Of a DNA stretch of 64,000 bases, positions 1-12,646 are shown in pieces. Source of the DNA: Acanthochromis polyacanthus (Eukaryota > Chordata > Actinopteri > Pomacentridae); the NCBI RefSeq assembly GCF_021347895.1, contig NC_067130.1, positions 26,185,817 to 26,249,816 of the forward strand, in the 5' to 3' direction. The notes beneath the pieces are model-generated. The model had not been told where the DNA came from and did no database searches. It saw nothing but the letters and a program-made list of their open reading frames with translations. A program made the translations under genes and the position numbers. The number at the start of each line of letters is the position of its first letter. The first letter of the stretch is position 1.

Positions 1-1604
1 CAAGCCCTGCACCACCGTGTGCAAACTGTGATTTGTTTAGGAGATAAGAAGGTTTTATGCAAACTGCAAATTTTGAAAGCGAATCATTAAAACACATTCA
101 AATCCTGCATCTTGTAACTCAATGCATTTGATGAATTGTACAGGTGTCATGAATGAATTATGAAGCATTCATGAGGTTTGAGAATTGTACAGCTATGAAT
201 TATTAAAAGGCAGGCTGTTAAGGATACAGAGACTTTAAAAAATCCCTGTGATGTCAATCACAAACCTTGTCCCCAACAGGTTCTACTGTTTACAGTTTCA
301 GGAGAAGAAAAAGAAGTGTTTCCACTCGGAACAAAATGACATTCTTTCGAGTCACCAAGCCTGCATTTTTTCTTTCCTCTGATTTCACTTTCCACACAGC
401 CATCATCAAAGCACTAGTCTCCGAATTTCGATCTTTCACAAAAAAGGGGAAAAAAGTGGCTTTGCAGAAATTTGTAGCAGCCGCAGACACAAAGAACGGA
501 GCCTGTGCCTTGGACTCCTCCAGCGAGAGCGATAAAGGCTCTGTCATTGTTTGTGTTACATTCACACACCACAAATGCCACCGCGCATCTGCCACTACAG
601 CGTCAAGACAGTATGAACCTATTGGTCCTGACAAAACATATACACAAGCCGTGGGGGCCAAGCGGCGTGAGGAATGCTGGGGGAGGCATCACCTCAGATG
701 TATGATGAAAAATAAAAATCGTGACAGCCTTTGCCTGAGACCAGCCGGCGTAGAAGCCAAGAAGTCCTCATCAGTTTCTATTATTGTGGTGTTCTTGCGC
801 GTGTTGTTGTCAGTGTTTGGATCTAGCTGCAGGGTAATTAATGGTCCGGGTCAGACTGAGAGCAGACGAAGGCCAGCCAGATGAATAAAGGTGAAGGATT
901 GGCTCTCTGACTCTGCAAGATCGAACTGGCTTAAATGGTTATCAGCCCACAGATATTGATAGATTTCACTTGGGCACAGCTGACGTGACATGCTTCTCTG
1001 AGAGCTGCACTCAGGGGAGGCACACAACGCCTGCATGTCACCGAAGCTTTACGGAGCATAACACTAAAGATGCGAGAAGATTAGCAACACCTGTGTGGCT
1101 CACATTTTTTTAGTATATTCGTCATATTTGAAACCAGAATAAAGTTGAACTAATCCAATCAACAGTGTTTCCATTTGAGACATTTCTAATGTGAATATAT
1201 TTGAGCCGTGGATGAGTCAGACCTAAAAAAAAAAAAGCCATTTTCTACTTCAGTGTGATAACAAAGCAGTGTTTTCCTGTTGGTTCTTTGCACCTGGTAG
1301 GTCTCTGCATCAGGCTGTATCTGTTATTAACCAGCAACCAGCTGCCATTTCTGGAAAATGTGGCTGAGCGTGAGCCGAAGAGGTCGCCCGTTGCTGCTGT
1401 GATTAAAATAGATACAGCGTTGTTGTTGCATGAGATTTGGCGAATCTGCAGTTGAGATGTTTTTTAAAAAAACAGTTTCAATATAGTCAGTGTGGGTTTT
1501 TTTTTTCAAAAGACTGTTTTTTACTCTTTAAAGTTTTATGATCTGGCAGAAGTAATAATGTCAGCATTTTTGAAGAGTTTTAAAGACCTCAAATAACGAC
1601 ATGG
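1..1604. other. Unique sequence, no gene recognised
   Basis: AT-rich DNA with no repeat family, splice-flanked exon or RNA gene that I recognise. A 205-codon open frame at 267-884 has no known domain and low-complexity composition typical of chance frames. Short A and T runs occur at about 1227-1238 and 1497-1507. Confidence 0.6.
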
Positions 1605-2344
1605 GCTGTGTCCGAAATGGCATACTAACGTACTACTCATACTAAGTGTGACGTCAAAATAAGTATGTAGTGCGTTCACATTAGATAGTATGAAAAGACT
1701 GAGTACGCGAGAAATACCCGGATGTATACTATATCCGGAAAATTTTTAAGTATGCTTGGTGACCACACTGGTCATACTCAACCGCCCCATAATGCTTTGC
1801 GAGCTATCCACCGAAATGCAAGCCTCCGCGGGATATGTGGCTGGACCGGGGCGATTTTTATTTTATTTTATGTGGTTAAGTAGTCATCCTAATCACCCCA
1901 CAGATTTGAGAAATAGGTGTTTTCTGACCAACGTTTTAAATTTGTCAGACGCCTCACAACATGCTACTGAATGCTAGCAGCTGGTTGCAGCAGCTTGCTT
2001 TGCCTACAGAACAAGTAGCAGCTACCTCCAGTAGCCTGCAACTACAACTGAAACGATTCGCATAATCTGGCTAATAACTGCATGAGGAGTGCCGGCTTGA
2101 AATTGCCACATTAATTATGCGAATGTTTGTTAGCGTAAAATCGACCTGAAGCCGGCATTCAGCTATTTGATAGCCGTACTTCAGGTTTTTGTCATCGGAG
2201 GTTTGAAATGCATTATGGGAAACGTAGTAGTATACTACAGTGTGAACAGTTGGCATTCTAATCATATTTATAGTATGTAGTATACAGTATTTACTCATTG
2301 AGTATGTAGTATGTAGTACGTTAGTATGCGATTTCAGACACAGC
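1605..2344. mobile_element. Non-autonomous DNA transposon (MITE) with TIRs
   Basis: The ends are inverted repeats: the left end reads GCTGTGTCCGAAATGGCATA, and the reverse complement of the right end reads GCTGTGTCTGAAATCGCATA, continuing into ACTAACGTACTAC on both sides. The homology extends inward through GTATGTAGTATG-type motifs. The interior (about 740 bp) has no coding frame. This terminus type is abundant in teleost genomes. I could not read a clean target-site duplication (ATGG on both sides is the only candidate), so the superfamily is left open. Confidence 0.75.
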
Positions 2345-2417
2345 GATGGAGCATATTACTCTATCATAAAAGTGATAGAGCCCAGTTTTAGCCTGAGAGG
2401 TGGTACTGATTGGATTT

Positions 2418-3654
2418 CAGGTGTCTGTTTCACAAAGCAGTTTTAGTGAAAACTCTGAGTCTGTTAACCCTGAACCCTTGTTTTAGCGGTACCCTTCCAC
2501 GTCACAGTCCGTAATCTACATACACAACCTTATCCATCCTTACAGCTGCAACATTACCAACCACAGTCATGCTCTCACATCCCATCAGATATTATGTGTT
2601 GCACTGTGGTTCTTTGCAAATGGAAGTTTTTTGTCTAATGTCGGCGGTGCAGAGCACTTATGGCAACAGTATGCAGGGCGGTGAGAAAAGTGTGCCTGGC
2701 CCTGAAACGGCTTTTATCCATCTTTGTCGTTTTCCCTGGTCATAAACCTGTCAGAGCCCTCAAGGAGGAGTTCCACAGGACTGCAGGTGAATGATGTAGA
2801 GATCTGTTAAATTAATTTTAAATCATATTCTGTTGATGGCATTGTGCTGCAACCTCAGACTGGGATTAGTAATTTTAATTTCTTTAGGATTTCCCAATGT
2901 GATTAGAAGTGGCGGTGCTGTGCCACCACTCGTTTTACAGACATCTGCTTTCTTTCTGTTGGCTGAGCAGAAGTCTGTGTTAGTTTAAATAGGCTTAATT
3001 ATTTAACAGAACATGACATGGATGAAGATATTCAGGCTACGTGTGGGATAAAACAACTGCACGGTCAAACAGCTACTTAATATTTAGGCTACTTTACAAT
3101 GTAAAACATGATCAAAATGAGGTGAGGTGAGGTGAGATTATGCCGAGGTCTCATCTGTTTGAACACTATTTTTATATTTCATCTTAAGCTGCTGCCACGT
3201 GCGCTTCTCCCCAGCAGGATTGCACCTCAATGAAAGAACTTAATAGGCTACCATTCAAACAGTTTTCCCCTGTAATATTATTGTGATTGCAAAAGGGCTA
3301 CATTTAAACTAAGGCATTGTTTTGCAGCTGCACCGGTGTTGCACTTCTTTCTAAAAACATGTTCAAACTCGCCGTATGAGTGCATTAAATTTCCAAATGG
3401 GGTGAAAAACGCTGCACTCCGCTTCCCCATTGCCATGGTGACTTGTCGAATCAGGCCTCTATTGATGCTGGCTTTTCATAGTTGTGGTGCACGCACTTAG
3501 CTCCAGGTGAAACTACTCCGAGTTGATTAAACCAACTCAAATCAGCTTTTCTGGAACTGGAAACTCAGAGTTTCCTATCTTTGAGTAGATTAACTCAAAG
3601 TTTAGGGTTGCACTCAGAGTTTGTTGAATCTGCTTTGTGAAACGGAACCCAGGA
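2418..3654 (+). mobile_element. PIF/Harbinger-derived element with degenerate TIRs
   Basis: The left end carries GTTTCACAAAGCAG about 10 bp in. The reverse complement of the right end carries the same motif, followed by AAACTCTGAGT on both sides. Coding remnants between the ends match a Harbinger nuclease, which assigns the superfamily. Most of the transposase gene is gone and what remains is frameshifted, so the copy is dead. The exact outer boundaries are uncertain by a few bases because the ends have diverged. Confidence 0.75.
2565..2935 (+). pseudogene. Harbinger transposase (HARBI1-like nuclease) fragment, two exons
   Basis: Translation gives two adjacent blocks in different frames. One reads LCVALWFFANGSFLSNVGG (about 2599-2655). 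The other contains RAVRKVCLALKRLL then VFPGHKPVRALKEEFHR (about 2677-2780). Both are typical of the N-terminal half of Harbinger DDE nucleases. The second block stops at a GT donor (2787), and after an AG acceptor (2886-2887) continues as GFPNVI, the usual family continuation, so a 101-bp intron survives. Downstream the frame becomes unrelated, so the catalytic DDE region is absent. Frameshift near 2675. Family assignment is firm; function is lost. Confidence 0.8.
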
Positions 3655-4287
3655 TGATTTTTTTTCAGGCAAGAAAAAATAAAATAAGAAATAGACGAGG
3701 GGCTAAGGGTTAAGCATCATTTGTGAAAGAAAAAAATAGGCATCGTATTTTGTTGCCTCTAATTTGCTGTGTAGCTGTCAGAATTCCTGTCACACACAGA
3801 CAGTAACTCAATTTGCTCGCTCTAAAATTATATGTTTAGTGAATATGACTCATGGTGCTGTGTTAGTAAACAAGAGATCAACAGAGCTGCTGGGAATCAC
3901 ATCATGTCAGTTCGAGTAGGCACTAAATGGACGCATGATGATAATGATAAATGGCAGTTACAAACAACCGGTATCTGTGGTTTCATCTTTTCACCTGCAC
4001 TTCTAATGGATCGACAGAAGTTATGTCAGTGGAAGGAATGTCAAAGGCTTGCTCCATTAGGAAGAAAAAAAAGTGAAACTTTGATCTATTTTATCACAGA
4101 TTAGATGGATAAAATTAAAGATTACAGTGGTAGAAATAAGTTTAGATCTTGCTTTCTGTGTCACTTATTTATTGTTTTAAACCACTGTCATAGGCCAGTT
4201 TTCTATAACATATTTCTTGTGTGCATTTTGTACTATCACATTAAGAAAAAGTTTGCCAAAACTTGCTTAATCTTGCAAAAATTCTGC
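3655..4287. other. No gene recognised
   Basis: AT-rich sequence between two transposon relics. The open frame at 3832-4104 shows no domain and I treat it as chance. Confidence 0.55.
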
Positions 4288-4644
4288 ACTACTGTTCAAA
4301 CATTTGGGGTGACCCATAAAATGTCATGTTTCCATGAAAACCCACACTTTTTTTCATGTGCTAACATAATTGCACAAGGGTTTTCTAGTCATCAATGAGC
4401 CTTTCAACACCATTAGCTAACACAATGTAGCATTAGAACACAGGAGTGACTGTTGCTGGAAATGGACGTCTGTACCCCTAGATATTCCATTAAAATTAGC
4501 TGTTTCAAGCCAGAACAGTCAGTTATCACATTAACAGTGTCTACACTGTATCTTTGATTAATTTAATGCTATTTTCATTGGGAAGAACAGCTTAAAAAAG
4601 TAAAAGTACATTTCTAAGTGACCGCAAACTTTTGAATGATAGTG
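4288..4644. mobile_element. Tc1/mariner-type MITE, copy 1
   Basis: About 357 bp, bounded by inverted repeats: left CACTACTGTTCAAACATTTG, right (reverse complement) CACTATCATTCAAAAGTTTG. It aligns along its whole length and in the same direction with the copy at 58435-58803, sharing for example CAACACCATTAGCTAACACA inside. No coding capacity. The TA target site is not clean here (CA left, AA right), which fits an old, decayed copy. Confidence 0.8.
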
Positions 4645-7600
4645 AATAAATACATAAAACAAAAACTAAACAAAAAAAAAAAAACTTTTCAATAAGTCCT
4701 GGTGTAATCAAAATTTAACTAATTTAAACAGTCCCTCTGTTTCTGCTTATTTCATTGTCTTTGGACAGCATGAAATATGAAGAATACAAGCTGACATGAA
4801 ATAATAACTGCAACTTCTTACAACTTTTTATCTGGTAAAAAAAAAAAAAAAAAGCACCAGAGAAAAAAGAAAGAAACAGCCGGCTTTGTCTGTCAGTTTT
4901 AGTTTTGGCTTTTTCTGTTCTCGTTTATTACAGCTGTGTGTGCATACCAGCGCTGAAAACATCTGACAGTCGAGTTTTTTCAGTGCAAATCAGTTAAAGG
5001 AAGAAACGAATCCTAATGGTATTTTTTTTCTTTCTTTGTTTTGTTTTTCATTGACATTTCAAAATTTCATTACAAATTTGTTTGACTGTTATATGGAAAC
5101 ACAACCGCTGTTAATTTAAGATGAAGACTGACACTGGTAGTTGTCATGTATTCGCTATGTTTGACTGTAGTAAAGAGAGAACCGCTTGCAGCCAACTTAA
5201 TAGCTGAGATTCATTTTGACTGATAAAATGATGACTTCAGTGTTGACGGGATACACTGACTCTAGGATCACAGATTGTTCTCTTCTTGCAAAGACAGAAA
5301 AATAATGTATGTGCTCGATTAAAGAAATTATGCATTTACTTAATTTAGTCAAATACATTTGAGGCTTAAAATTTTGAAAAATTTGTGTGAGTTATATAAG
5401 ATACGTGTTTTTTATGTGTTACAAAATAAAAGCCAGAGGCCCATATTTACAGTCAGTCAAGTCTTGTTTTGTATAATCAGTCCTCCTATGGACATTAAGA
5501 CTCAGACACGTGAGTGGACGCTGTATCCACAGTTACTTCTCTGTGCAATAAATGAAAAACTAATTTGAGGGATTTTTGTACTTTTATAAGAAACCCAGAC
5601 TGCAATTAGTTTTCATCAAAAATATTGAATATATTTTTACACAGAATGTGAAGATTTTGTCCTGTCATTATTTACAGCAGAAGCCCATTTAGGAGTGATC
5701 TCTTAAATCCAGATGACTGGCATTTTTGCAACTTTGGCAATCAGCTACAGTTATAACTTAGCACTGAACGCTAAAATCTAGCATTTGAGTTCTTGAGTGC
5801 ACTGAATTCAACATTTTATTTGTGAGAAAACAATTGTGCTTTCTTCCCAAAATTTTTAATAGCCATTGTGAACAGGAAGCAAAAAGTGATTGCACCAAGC
5901 AAATACTGATTCACATATGAGCATCCATCTGACTACAGACTGTGATTGAATCGGAAATTAAAATGTAAAACCCTGGTACCTGCTAGGATCCCTATAGAAA
6001 AGTGTGGAAATTCAGCTAGTTAAATAAAGCAGTCCACCTAAGGCCAGTTCTCCTCACACCACATTTCACTTGAATGTAGTCGGCTGTTGAAGATGAACAG
6101 AATGATTAATTAATGAATACGGGCTATTAAGTGGACAGGCCTTTCTGTCAGCCTTGCTCTCCTTTTCCCTGGTGGTTGAAGAGATAAAAACAGAAGAATG
6201 TGTGAGAGCAAGAGAAAGGAAGTCTGTTAGGAGGTTTGGGATTTTAATGAAGAGTCTGGATGTGACAGGTGCAGAAAGTAAGAGATGTATTCCTTTTAGA
6301 CACACTTGCTGAACGAATAACAACTCATTTTTTTCCGAGTACGGATACTGTTCTCCCTCCTGTAAACATGTGGGAGGGAGTCGAACAGAACAGAACAGTG
6401 GTGGTGGCCGGAGCTATGATAGGTAGAAAGCCCACCGGTGTAGAAGAAGACGGAGCAGAGCAGATGGTGAAGAATTCTCAGGGTTTATTTCAGGAGAGTT
6501 CAGCCTTTACGGCTCATATACTGACTTAATTACGAGACAGAGGGGAGAGCGAATCCCTGAAAGAAGAATATAAAGAGGCTGGGAAATCTTCATTAAGCAC
6601 ACAAGGAGAGAGTAGCATCTACTGAAATGACTTTGCTGTCTCATCAGCCTGCTACAGAGGGCAAACAGTAGAGGTAGTAGTACCCAAAGTCACTGGAATG
6701 ATATATTGATATGCCAAATATATCAAACAGTTCTAATTACAGGAAAAAAAATGCTGCTGCAAAAAAAGGTGAAAATTGTAGAGATGCAACCCCTTTATTT
6801 TGCTTTGTATGGCTTCCATTTGGTTGGAGTTTGGATTTGTGTTCCAGTTGTGCATAAAAAAGAATAAAAATACACAGTTAAATTCAAACAAAAAAAACCC
6901 TCAAAACTCATTAAATAAAGCATATAAATAGCTAAATCTATTCTCTTGCACAATTCATGCATCCTTGACTTCAAATGACATTTTCCCAGTATACTGAACA
7001 TTTTAGCAGCTAACGAAACCCAAACTTTGAGGTAAAAAGAAGACAGCAACTCAGTAACAACAGTCTACAGAGAACCAGAGTCTCCATCTATGACAGGAGG
7101 AGTGAAACTCAGATTCATGTGTGAAAGCACAGAAATTGGATTGAGCTGTTTAGAGGAAAATTCTATTCAACAGGTCAGTCCTGTCTCTGATGTTTCACCA
7201 GATACTTCAGGCGGGATGCAGTAAAGGCTGCTAGATTCTTTTATCTAGCAGAGATTTTCTCGCATTAAGAGACCAATCCTGGCAATTTCATCATTTCCGA
7301 GAAGGAAGCTTGACTTCAGTGTCAGGACCAGATCCTGGAGGCTGCCCGAAATTTTGTGCTCTCTGGAACCCACTCGAATGCAATTCTCAGATGGCTAACT
7401 TGATTATGACCACCAGGCCTTCCTGTTCTCCCGATCACGGTTCATCTTTTATCATCTCCTGCAGAGAAGATACAGGTTGGTTATTTCATAAGACAGGACG
7501 AAAAGACGTAACCAAGCTTCACAGTCAGCAGCTGCAATTTGTGCCTATTATATTATGCAGCAGATTCTGCATCTTTGCAGCTTCGTGCTTTGTGACTGGA

Positions 7601-8454
7601 TAATTAAAGCCCCAACAGAGCTCTGCAGCAAAGGCTCAGAGAGGCTGACATGATGTGTTGGCTGATGTGTTGACTGATATATTGGCATCGAGGGCTGGCT
7701 GAGATGAAAAATGTCCACTGGCAAAGACTATGGGAAACATAAATAGCAGCGATGATATGGATTACATGTATTTAGACACCGGGTTTGCAACACAAATCCG
7801 CAACAAGACTCCAAATGTGAATTGTTGAACTTTATGGGTAATAACCTAATAGCTCCTCCCTACTAAATACACAACAAGGACAAAATACAAGAGACAACCT
7901 TGAGCAAGAGCACATAGTGCATTCGAGTGTAGCTGCTGATGCTGCAATAAATGAAGAAAAATTATTCCAATCAGCCCAGCCTTTAACTAAGGCAAGCATT
8001 AGGGTGTATTTCCCATTCAACCATCCCTTGCTGAAAAAGAAACATGATGTGGCATATGAAATATGCACAATTTAGTGGATGTTTTCAAGACTTTTTTTTT
8101 TTGCATTGTTCTGCTTGACAATACTACAGGGACTTATTCATGACTTTGGCTCTGTATGAAACTTAACTAGCTGCTTATCTAACAGGTCACTGATGAATAA
8201 GAGATACACTCAATGTATGAGTGGAAATGCATTTTTTATTTTATTTTTCTAAAAAAGATTAGCTAACGCCACTAACTTAGAACATATGACTGGTAAGTCC
8301 ATTATTTATTTCAGTGATGCAGGGCAATGAATGATAACACATCATCATTTTAAAACAGTCACCGACAAGAATCAGAACATTTATAATCGACTCTTACTCA
8401 TCATATTCATTTTGCACTTAAAATAATATCTCAGAAAAAGTTTTTTTTTAAATT
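4645..8454. other. Unique AT-rich sequence, no gene recognised
   Basis: Only short homopolymers (A runs near 4670-4685 and 4837-4853, T run near 8092-8103) stand out. Several open frames of 69-97 codons show no family resemblance, no consistent splice context and ordinary non-coding composition. Confidence 0.6.
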
Positions 8455-8629
8455 ATCAGTTTATTTAAAAAGGGACCATGTACAATATTAGACATAAATG
8501 TTTCCATTTGATGCATTGTACCAGAGTTAGCTTTAAGCTCATTTCCATCTGCAGTCCCTTAGCCGGTCACAATAAAAACATCACATTACAATGTTACAAA
8601 AACGTACATGACACAGTGAAAAAAAATAT

Positions 8630-8631
<2 letters not shown>

Positions 8632-8674
<43 letters not shown>
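8632..8674. repeat. (CA)n microsatellite
   Basis: Uninterrupted CA dinucleotides, about 21 units. It forms the left border of the element at 8675-8966. Confidence 0.97.
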
Positions 8675-8676
<2 letters not shown>

Positions 8677-8964
8677 TGTTTTTCTGTCATTGTGGGGACC
8701 TACCATTGACTCCCGTTCATATCTAACCCCTAACCCTAACCCTACCAACCCTAACCCCGACCCTAACCCTAACCCAGACCAAAACAATGGCTAACCCTAA
8801 AGAAACGTTTTTGCACTTTTACTTTTTTCAGTAACAACAACATGTCCACGAAAACACTGTTTAAACTTGTGGGGACCAAAATGAGGTCCCCACAAGTGAC
8901 ATTGTTTTCGGTTTTCCTACAGTTGTGGGGACCGAATGTCCCCACAAGTATAGCCAGCACCTGA

Positions 8965-8966
<2 letters not shown>
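8675..8966 (+). mobile_element. Microsatellite-bounded repeat with TAACCC hexamers and GGGGACC palindromes, copy 1
   Basis: Between two CA tracts lie, in order: a GTGGGGACC motif; a run of TAACCC-like units (8726-8775, interrupted); an A/T-rich spacer; a palindrome with arms ACTTGTGGGGACC and GGTCCCCACAAGT (about 8868-8900); and a second TGTGGGGACC/TGTCCCCACA pair (8922-8948). The same order, inverted, occurs at 48257-48533. Probably a non-autonomous dispersed element of teleosts. Its mechanism is not evident. Confidence 0.6.
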
Positions 8967-9059
<93 letters not shown>

Positions 9060-9061
9060 CA
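8967..9061. repeat. (CA)n microsatellite
   Basis: About 45 CA units with one CG interruption near the right end. Right border of the element at 8675-8966. Confidence 0.97.
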
Positions 9062-9216
9062 AAAGCACAGACATACACTCACTCACACAAAAATGACAAT
9101 TAAAAGAACATTGCTGGACTAAAATACATGAGAGTGAATCAAAACATTATACACACACACACTCTTAAAAGCCCACATGTACACACAGTCACACATAAAT
9201 AACAATTAAAAAGACA

Positions 9217-9444
9217 TCAATGGTTGTAGTTCTGAGTGCTCTTAAGCAGGTTTTTCAGTTTGTTTTTAAAACTGCTGATAGAACTACAGGTCTTAATGTC
9301 ATCAGGCAGGGCATTCCACTGAGCCGTAGCTTTTACAGAAAAAGCTGACTGTCCAAAAGTTAGCAGACCTCTGAGACTTTGGAAACTTGGTGTATCGATA
9401 AAAGGAAGACAACAAATTAAAAGTAGGTTTAGCTGAGAAGACAT
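9217..9444 (-). pseudogene. LINE ORF2 C-terminal tail
   Basis: The minus-strand frame contains SAFSVKATAQWNALPDDIK, then SISSFKNKLKNLL and a stop. The pattern of an aromatic/serine block, W-N-x-L-P, and a final S-F-K-x-x-L-K helix is characteristic of the last residues of reverse-transcriptase ORFs in L2-, Rex- and I-like fish LINEs, and recurs in the L2-like fragment at 44189. No RT catalytic motif is present. The upstream end at 9444 is just where the frame opens, not a true start. Confidence 0.6.
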
Positions 9445-12400
9445 GACATATGGAAATCATGTGTCTACAACAAAGCTTTTGCTGTTATCAGAACTCTTCT
9501 AAGTATTTGCAGAGGTGCAGATGTTAGAGCAGATGGTTAATTAACTGTAAGTTTCCCAGTTCTGACCCTTGTGTTCTTGCATGAGACATTGACGTCTTTA
9601 AATTTTGCCCTGAGTGAATTAAAAAAAACACATTTTAAAATGCTTTGTAAGATCTAGCCAAGGTTAAATGGTGCCATTTAAATGAAGAGCATTTACAAAT
9701 GAAGAAATTATAGTGGTGATAATGGTTGTTTAAAACTCTAAATTGTCAAGGTCCAGTGTGGTCTCCATCACTGAGCAATCATGTTAACTCAAATCTCTTC
9801 GTTTGGGGTTTTACTGTCAATCTTTTAATTGTTGCACCTTGTTCTTCTACAAATGGTATTAGTGCATTCCACCTCTTATGTGGACAGATAATAGTAATGG
9901 ATGGAGACATGTATAATTTAGCATTTTATCTGTAATATTTTCTAAGAATTTCGTTAACATTTACTATACACTGGGATCAAAACCCAGCTACTTTCTTAAA
10001 AATGGATGCACTTGCTTTCCTGCAGATCATAAGAACATAAAATACTCAGTGTATAATATACGCAAAAAAGAATACAAGAAGTTACACCACTCCTGGGCTC
10101 CCTAGTAAAATAGTGGCTGTTTTTTTTGTTTTTTAAATTTTATTATACCCTTGATCAAAATACTGGAAGTCTGGTGAATGATTCAGGAAGCTTTGGGTCA
10201 AGGACCCAGAGACAAAGAAAAACCTAACGTCAGTGCAAGCAAACGGCCGACTGGGAATGAGTGCAGAGGATAGCATCTCAAAACGTAATAATCTCCCAGT
10301 CTTCCAGCCCTTTTGGTGAAAATCATACCTGGACCAGCAGAGCTAGTGCACATTTTTGTGAGATTGTGCTTGATGGGTGCAGGTGATATCAACTTTCATT
10401 CATTTTCAAGACTTTCATCCAGGACACTGTGCTTTTAAATCCTGCGGGGATCCATTTTTTGAGCACTTTTTTGTTACAAAATAATTTTGTTAAGTTTGCA
10501 GTGCAAAAAGTAGTTGGTTAAGTTTGGAAAAAGATCATGACAGACACATAGGTAGATAGACAGACAGACAGATAGATACTCACTTGGGGAAATTCAAGGT
10601 ATCCTGTAGCTCACGCCTATTACGTACAAGGCAAAAGGACAATTTACAAAAGAGCATGCAACTGATGTGCAAAATGCATGTAGAGAATGCAATGCATAAC
10701 ATATTATGAAGTACACAAGGTGCTATGTAAAAGTAGAGACCAATAATAATGAGCTGCTGTGTTTTTTTCCTCAACAATGCTTCCCTGAGAATAAAATGAT
10801 GGTAAACATTGGCACTTTCTTGCTGAATAATGCATATGGTGACCAAAATCTGCAATCCAACTGCACCTTACTTTGAACAGGGAAAAAGAGACTGACCTTA
10901 ATGGCCCCTGTGATGAGGCGATATTTTAGAACTGCTGGACAGTTGTCTCAGATGTGTCATGCTTGCCCTCGAGCTCGGCCAGCTGCACTCCAACGTCTCT
11001 CAAATTGTCGATAATTATTCCACACAGGAATTCAATTATGCCGAGAACTCACCACTGATGGTGACCTGAAACTGAAAGGACAGAAGCTTGGTCAGTCGCT
11101 GCTCAGTCCAGACTCAAACTTGGATCTGAGTACAAAGAATCCGTAGAGATACACAGTTATAAAAAAAAAATAAAAAAAAAAGATTTGCTGAAAACCACAC
11201 AGCAGTGTGCTGAGGGATAAAAACAACAAGTACTACTGCCAAGGCAAAGACTAACAAGACTAATTACAGCTCGGTGGAACTGTCATACGTGTTGGAAAAG
11301 AGCAACAAACCAGACAGTGACCTAACCAGATATATCTGAACAATTACTATACAAGTGATCAGACTTTTGCATTTCTTTGAGTTTGTTCCAACGCTCAGCA
11401 ATCCACAAAATGAGCAGACATAATTAAATTGAGGGTTGTGACGGTGCCAACATCAGCTATTGACATGCCACAATAAACTGCATAATACACTTGTTACAAC
11501 TGATGTGCAGACATTTGCAGAATTTTGATAGAATTAGGGCATTTTTTTGCTCAGCAGTGTCAAATAAAAGCATCACGTAAACAGAATGCAGAAGTGGCTC
11601 TCTTTGACGCATAATTACAATTTACAACACTGTAACGTGATGTTTTCATATGTTAGATTCAGATTTATTTGAGGTAGTGTTGTTAAATAATGCATAAAGC
11701 ATGCTCAAATTATTTTTTGATGTCACTGCATTGGATTTTAGCTGCTATTTTCTGATACCGTGTTCTTCTGAATGCACGGGGGGCTTTGCTGTCAGTTTGA
11801 TCTGTGAATGAAGCATTTCTTTGCCGTACAGAGTCAAGGTGGTCTTGCTCGGAGCTGTACACGATTTACAATGAAAACAGAAAGAAGTCATAAAGATGAA
11901 GGATTTTTTTGCATTTGGAATATAAGTAAAACTTATTGTATGGCACTGAAGTGAATAATTTAGACTGACATTTCAGTTAAAGTAAGCCACCTCATCGCCT
12001 CAAGGTAACCCTGTTCCTGACACTATTTTTTTCCCCCATTCTCTCTTTAACTCACTGACTCACAACTACAGTTAATATATGAGAATATGCTGCTTTGTTT
12101 GCCAGTGGGTACAATCACTGATGGTAAACAGACAATGCCTAAATTCCTCCCTCCTCCCTGCGACTCAAACTGAAGAGCACATAGCCTCTGGTCTCTCCTC
12201 CATCTCTGGTCTACATCAGATAGCTTCCCAAAAGTGCTGAGCCGGACTGCCTGAGACAATTACTGTAAGTTAACAATGAAAAGAAATGGCTGCCTAAAGA
12301 AAATTCAAATGATGTGATGAAGGACAGAAGACAAGAAAGCGAACAGAGGAGAGGAGCTCTCTTGACTGAAAGATAAGATGGGAATTTAGTGGGTAGAGTA

Positions 12401-12590
12401 TGAAAAGCACTTTGAGTGAAGTACTTTAGCTCTGAAGAAACGCAGATAACCCGTCAAACTGCATGGAAAACAAAAGAACCATCGGCAAAATGATAGATAC
12501 ATATATACAGAAGAATAAAAATCAAAAAGCACTTTAAGGCAACTTTTTTAAATTTAAAGTACTTGGTAACTTTCTTACCAAAAAAGTTTG
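9445..12590. other. Unique sequence, no gene recognised
   Basis: AT-rich DNA. It includes a short degenerate GATA/GACA tetranucleotide array (about 10550-10579) followed by CACTTGGGGAAATTCAAGG, which may be a retrotransposon tail. No exon can be supported. Confidence 0.5.
10550..10579. repeat. Degenerate (GATA/GACA)n tract
   Basis: Tetranucleotide units TAGA/CAGA in tandem over about 30 bp. The adjoining GGGGAAATTCAAGG resembles LINE 3' tails of fish, but too little remains to assign it. Confidence 0.8.
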
Positions 12591-12646
12591 ATTTATGGCA
12601 ATGGTTCTCAACCCTGTTCCTCAGGAGCCCATGTCCTGCATGTTTT

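Larger units (their letters stand above)
8455..9444 (-). mobile_element. 3' end of a non-LTR retrotransposon (LINE), interrupted
   Basis: Read on the minus strand, an ORF tail resembling the C-terminus of fish LINE ORF2 proteins (9444 down to 9217) is followed by A/T-rich, CA-repeat-rich sequence that ends near an A-rich/T-rich boundary at about 8455. I infer this is the LINE 3' UTR. The segment between the two CA tracts belongs to a different repeat (8675-8966). The LINE is strongly 5'-truncated. The LINE clade is not resolved. Confidence 0.5.

Noticed and set aside
267..884. 205-codon open frame, the longest not tied to a transposon
   Set aside because: No domain, no signal peptide or splice logic, and an equally long overlapping frame on the other strand (290-661). 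Composition fits chance.
8632..9061. CRISPR-like array
   Set aside because: Repeats are simple dinucleotides and hexamers without spacer structure, in a vertebrate genome.
10900..11075. Possible short minus-strand exon (GTCACCATCAGTG before GTGAGT)
   Set aside because: The splice-like text is brief, and no recognisable protein or neighbouring exon supports it.
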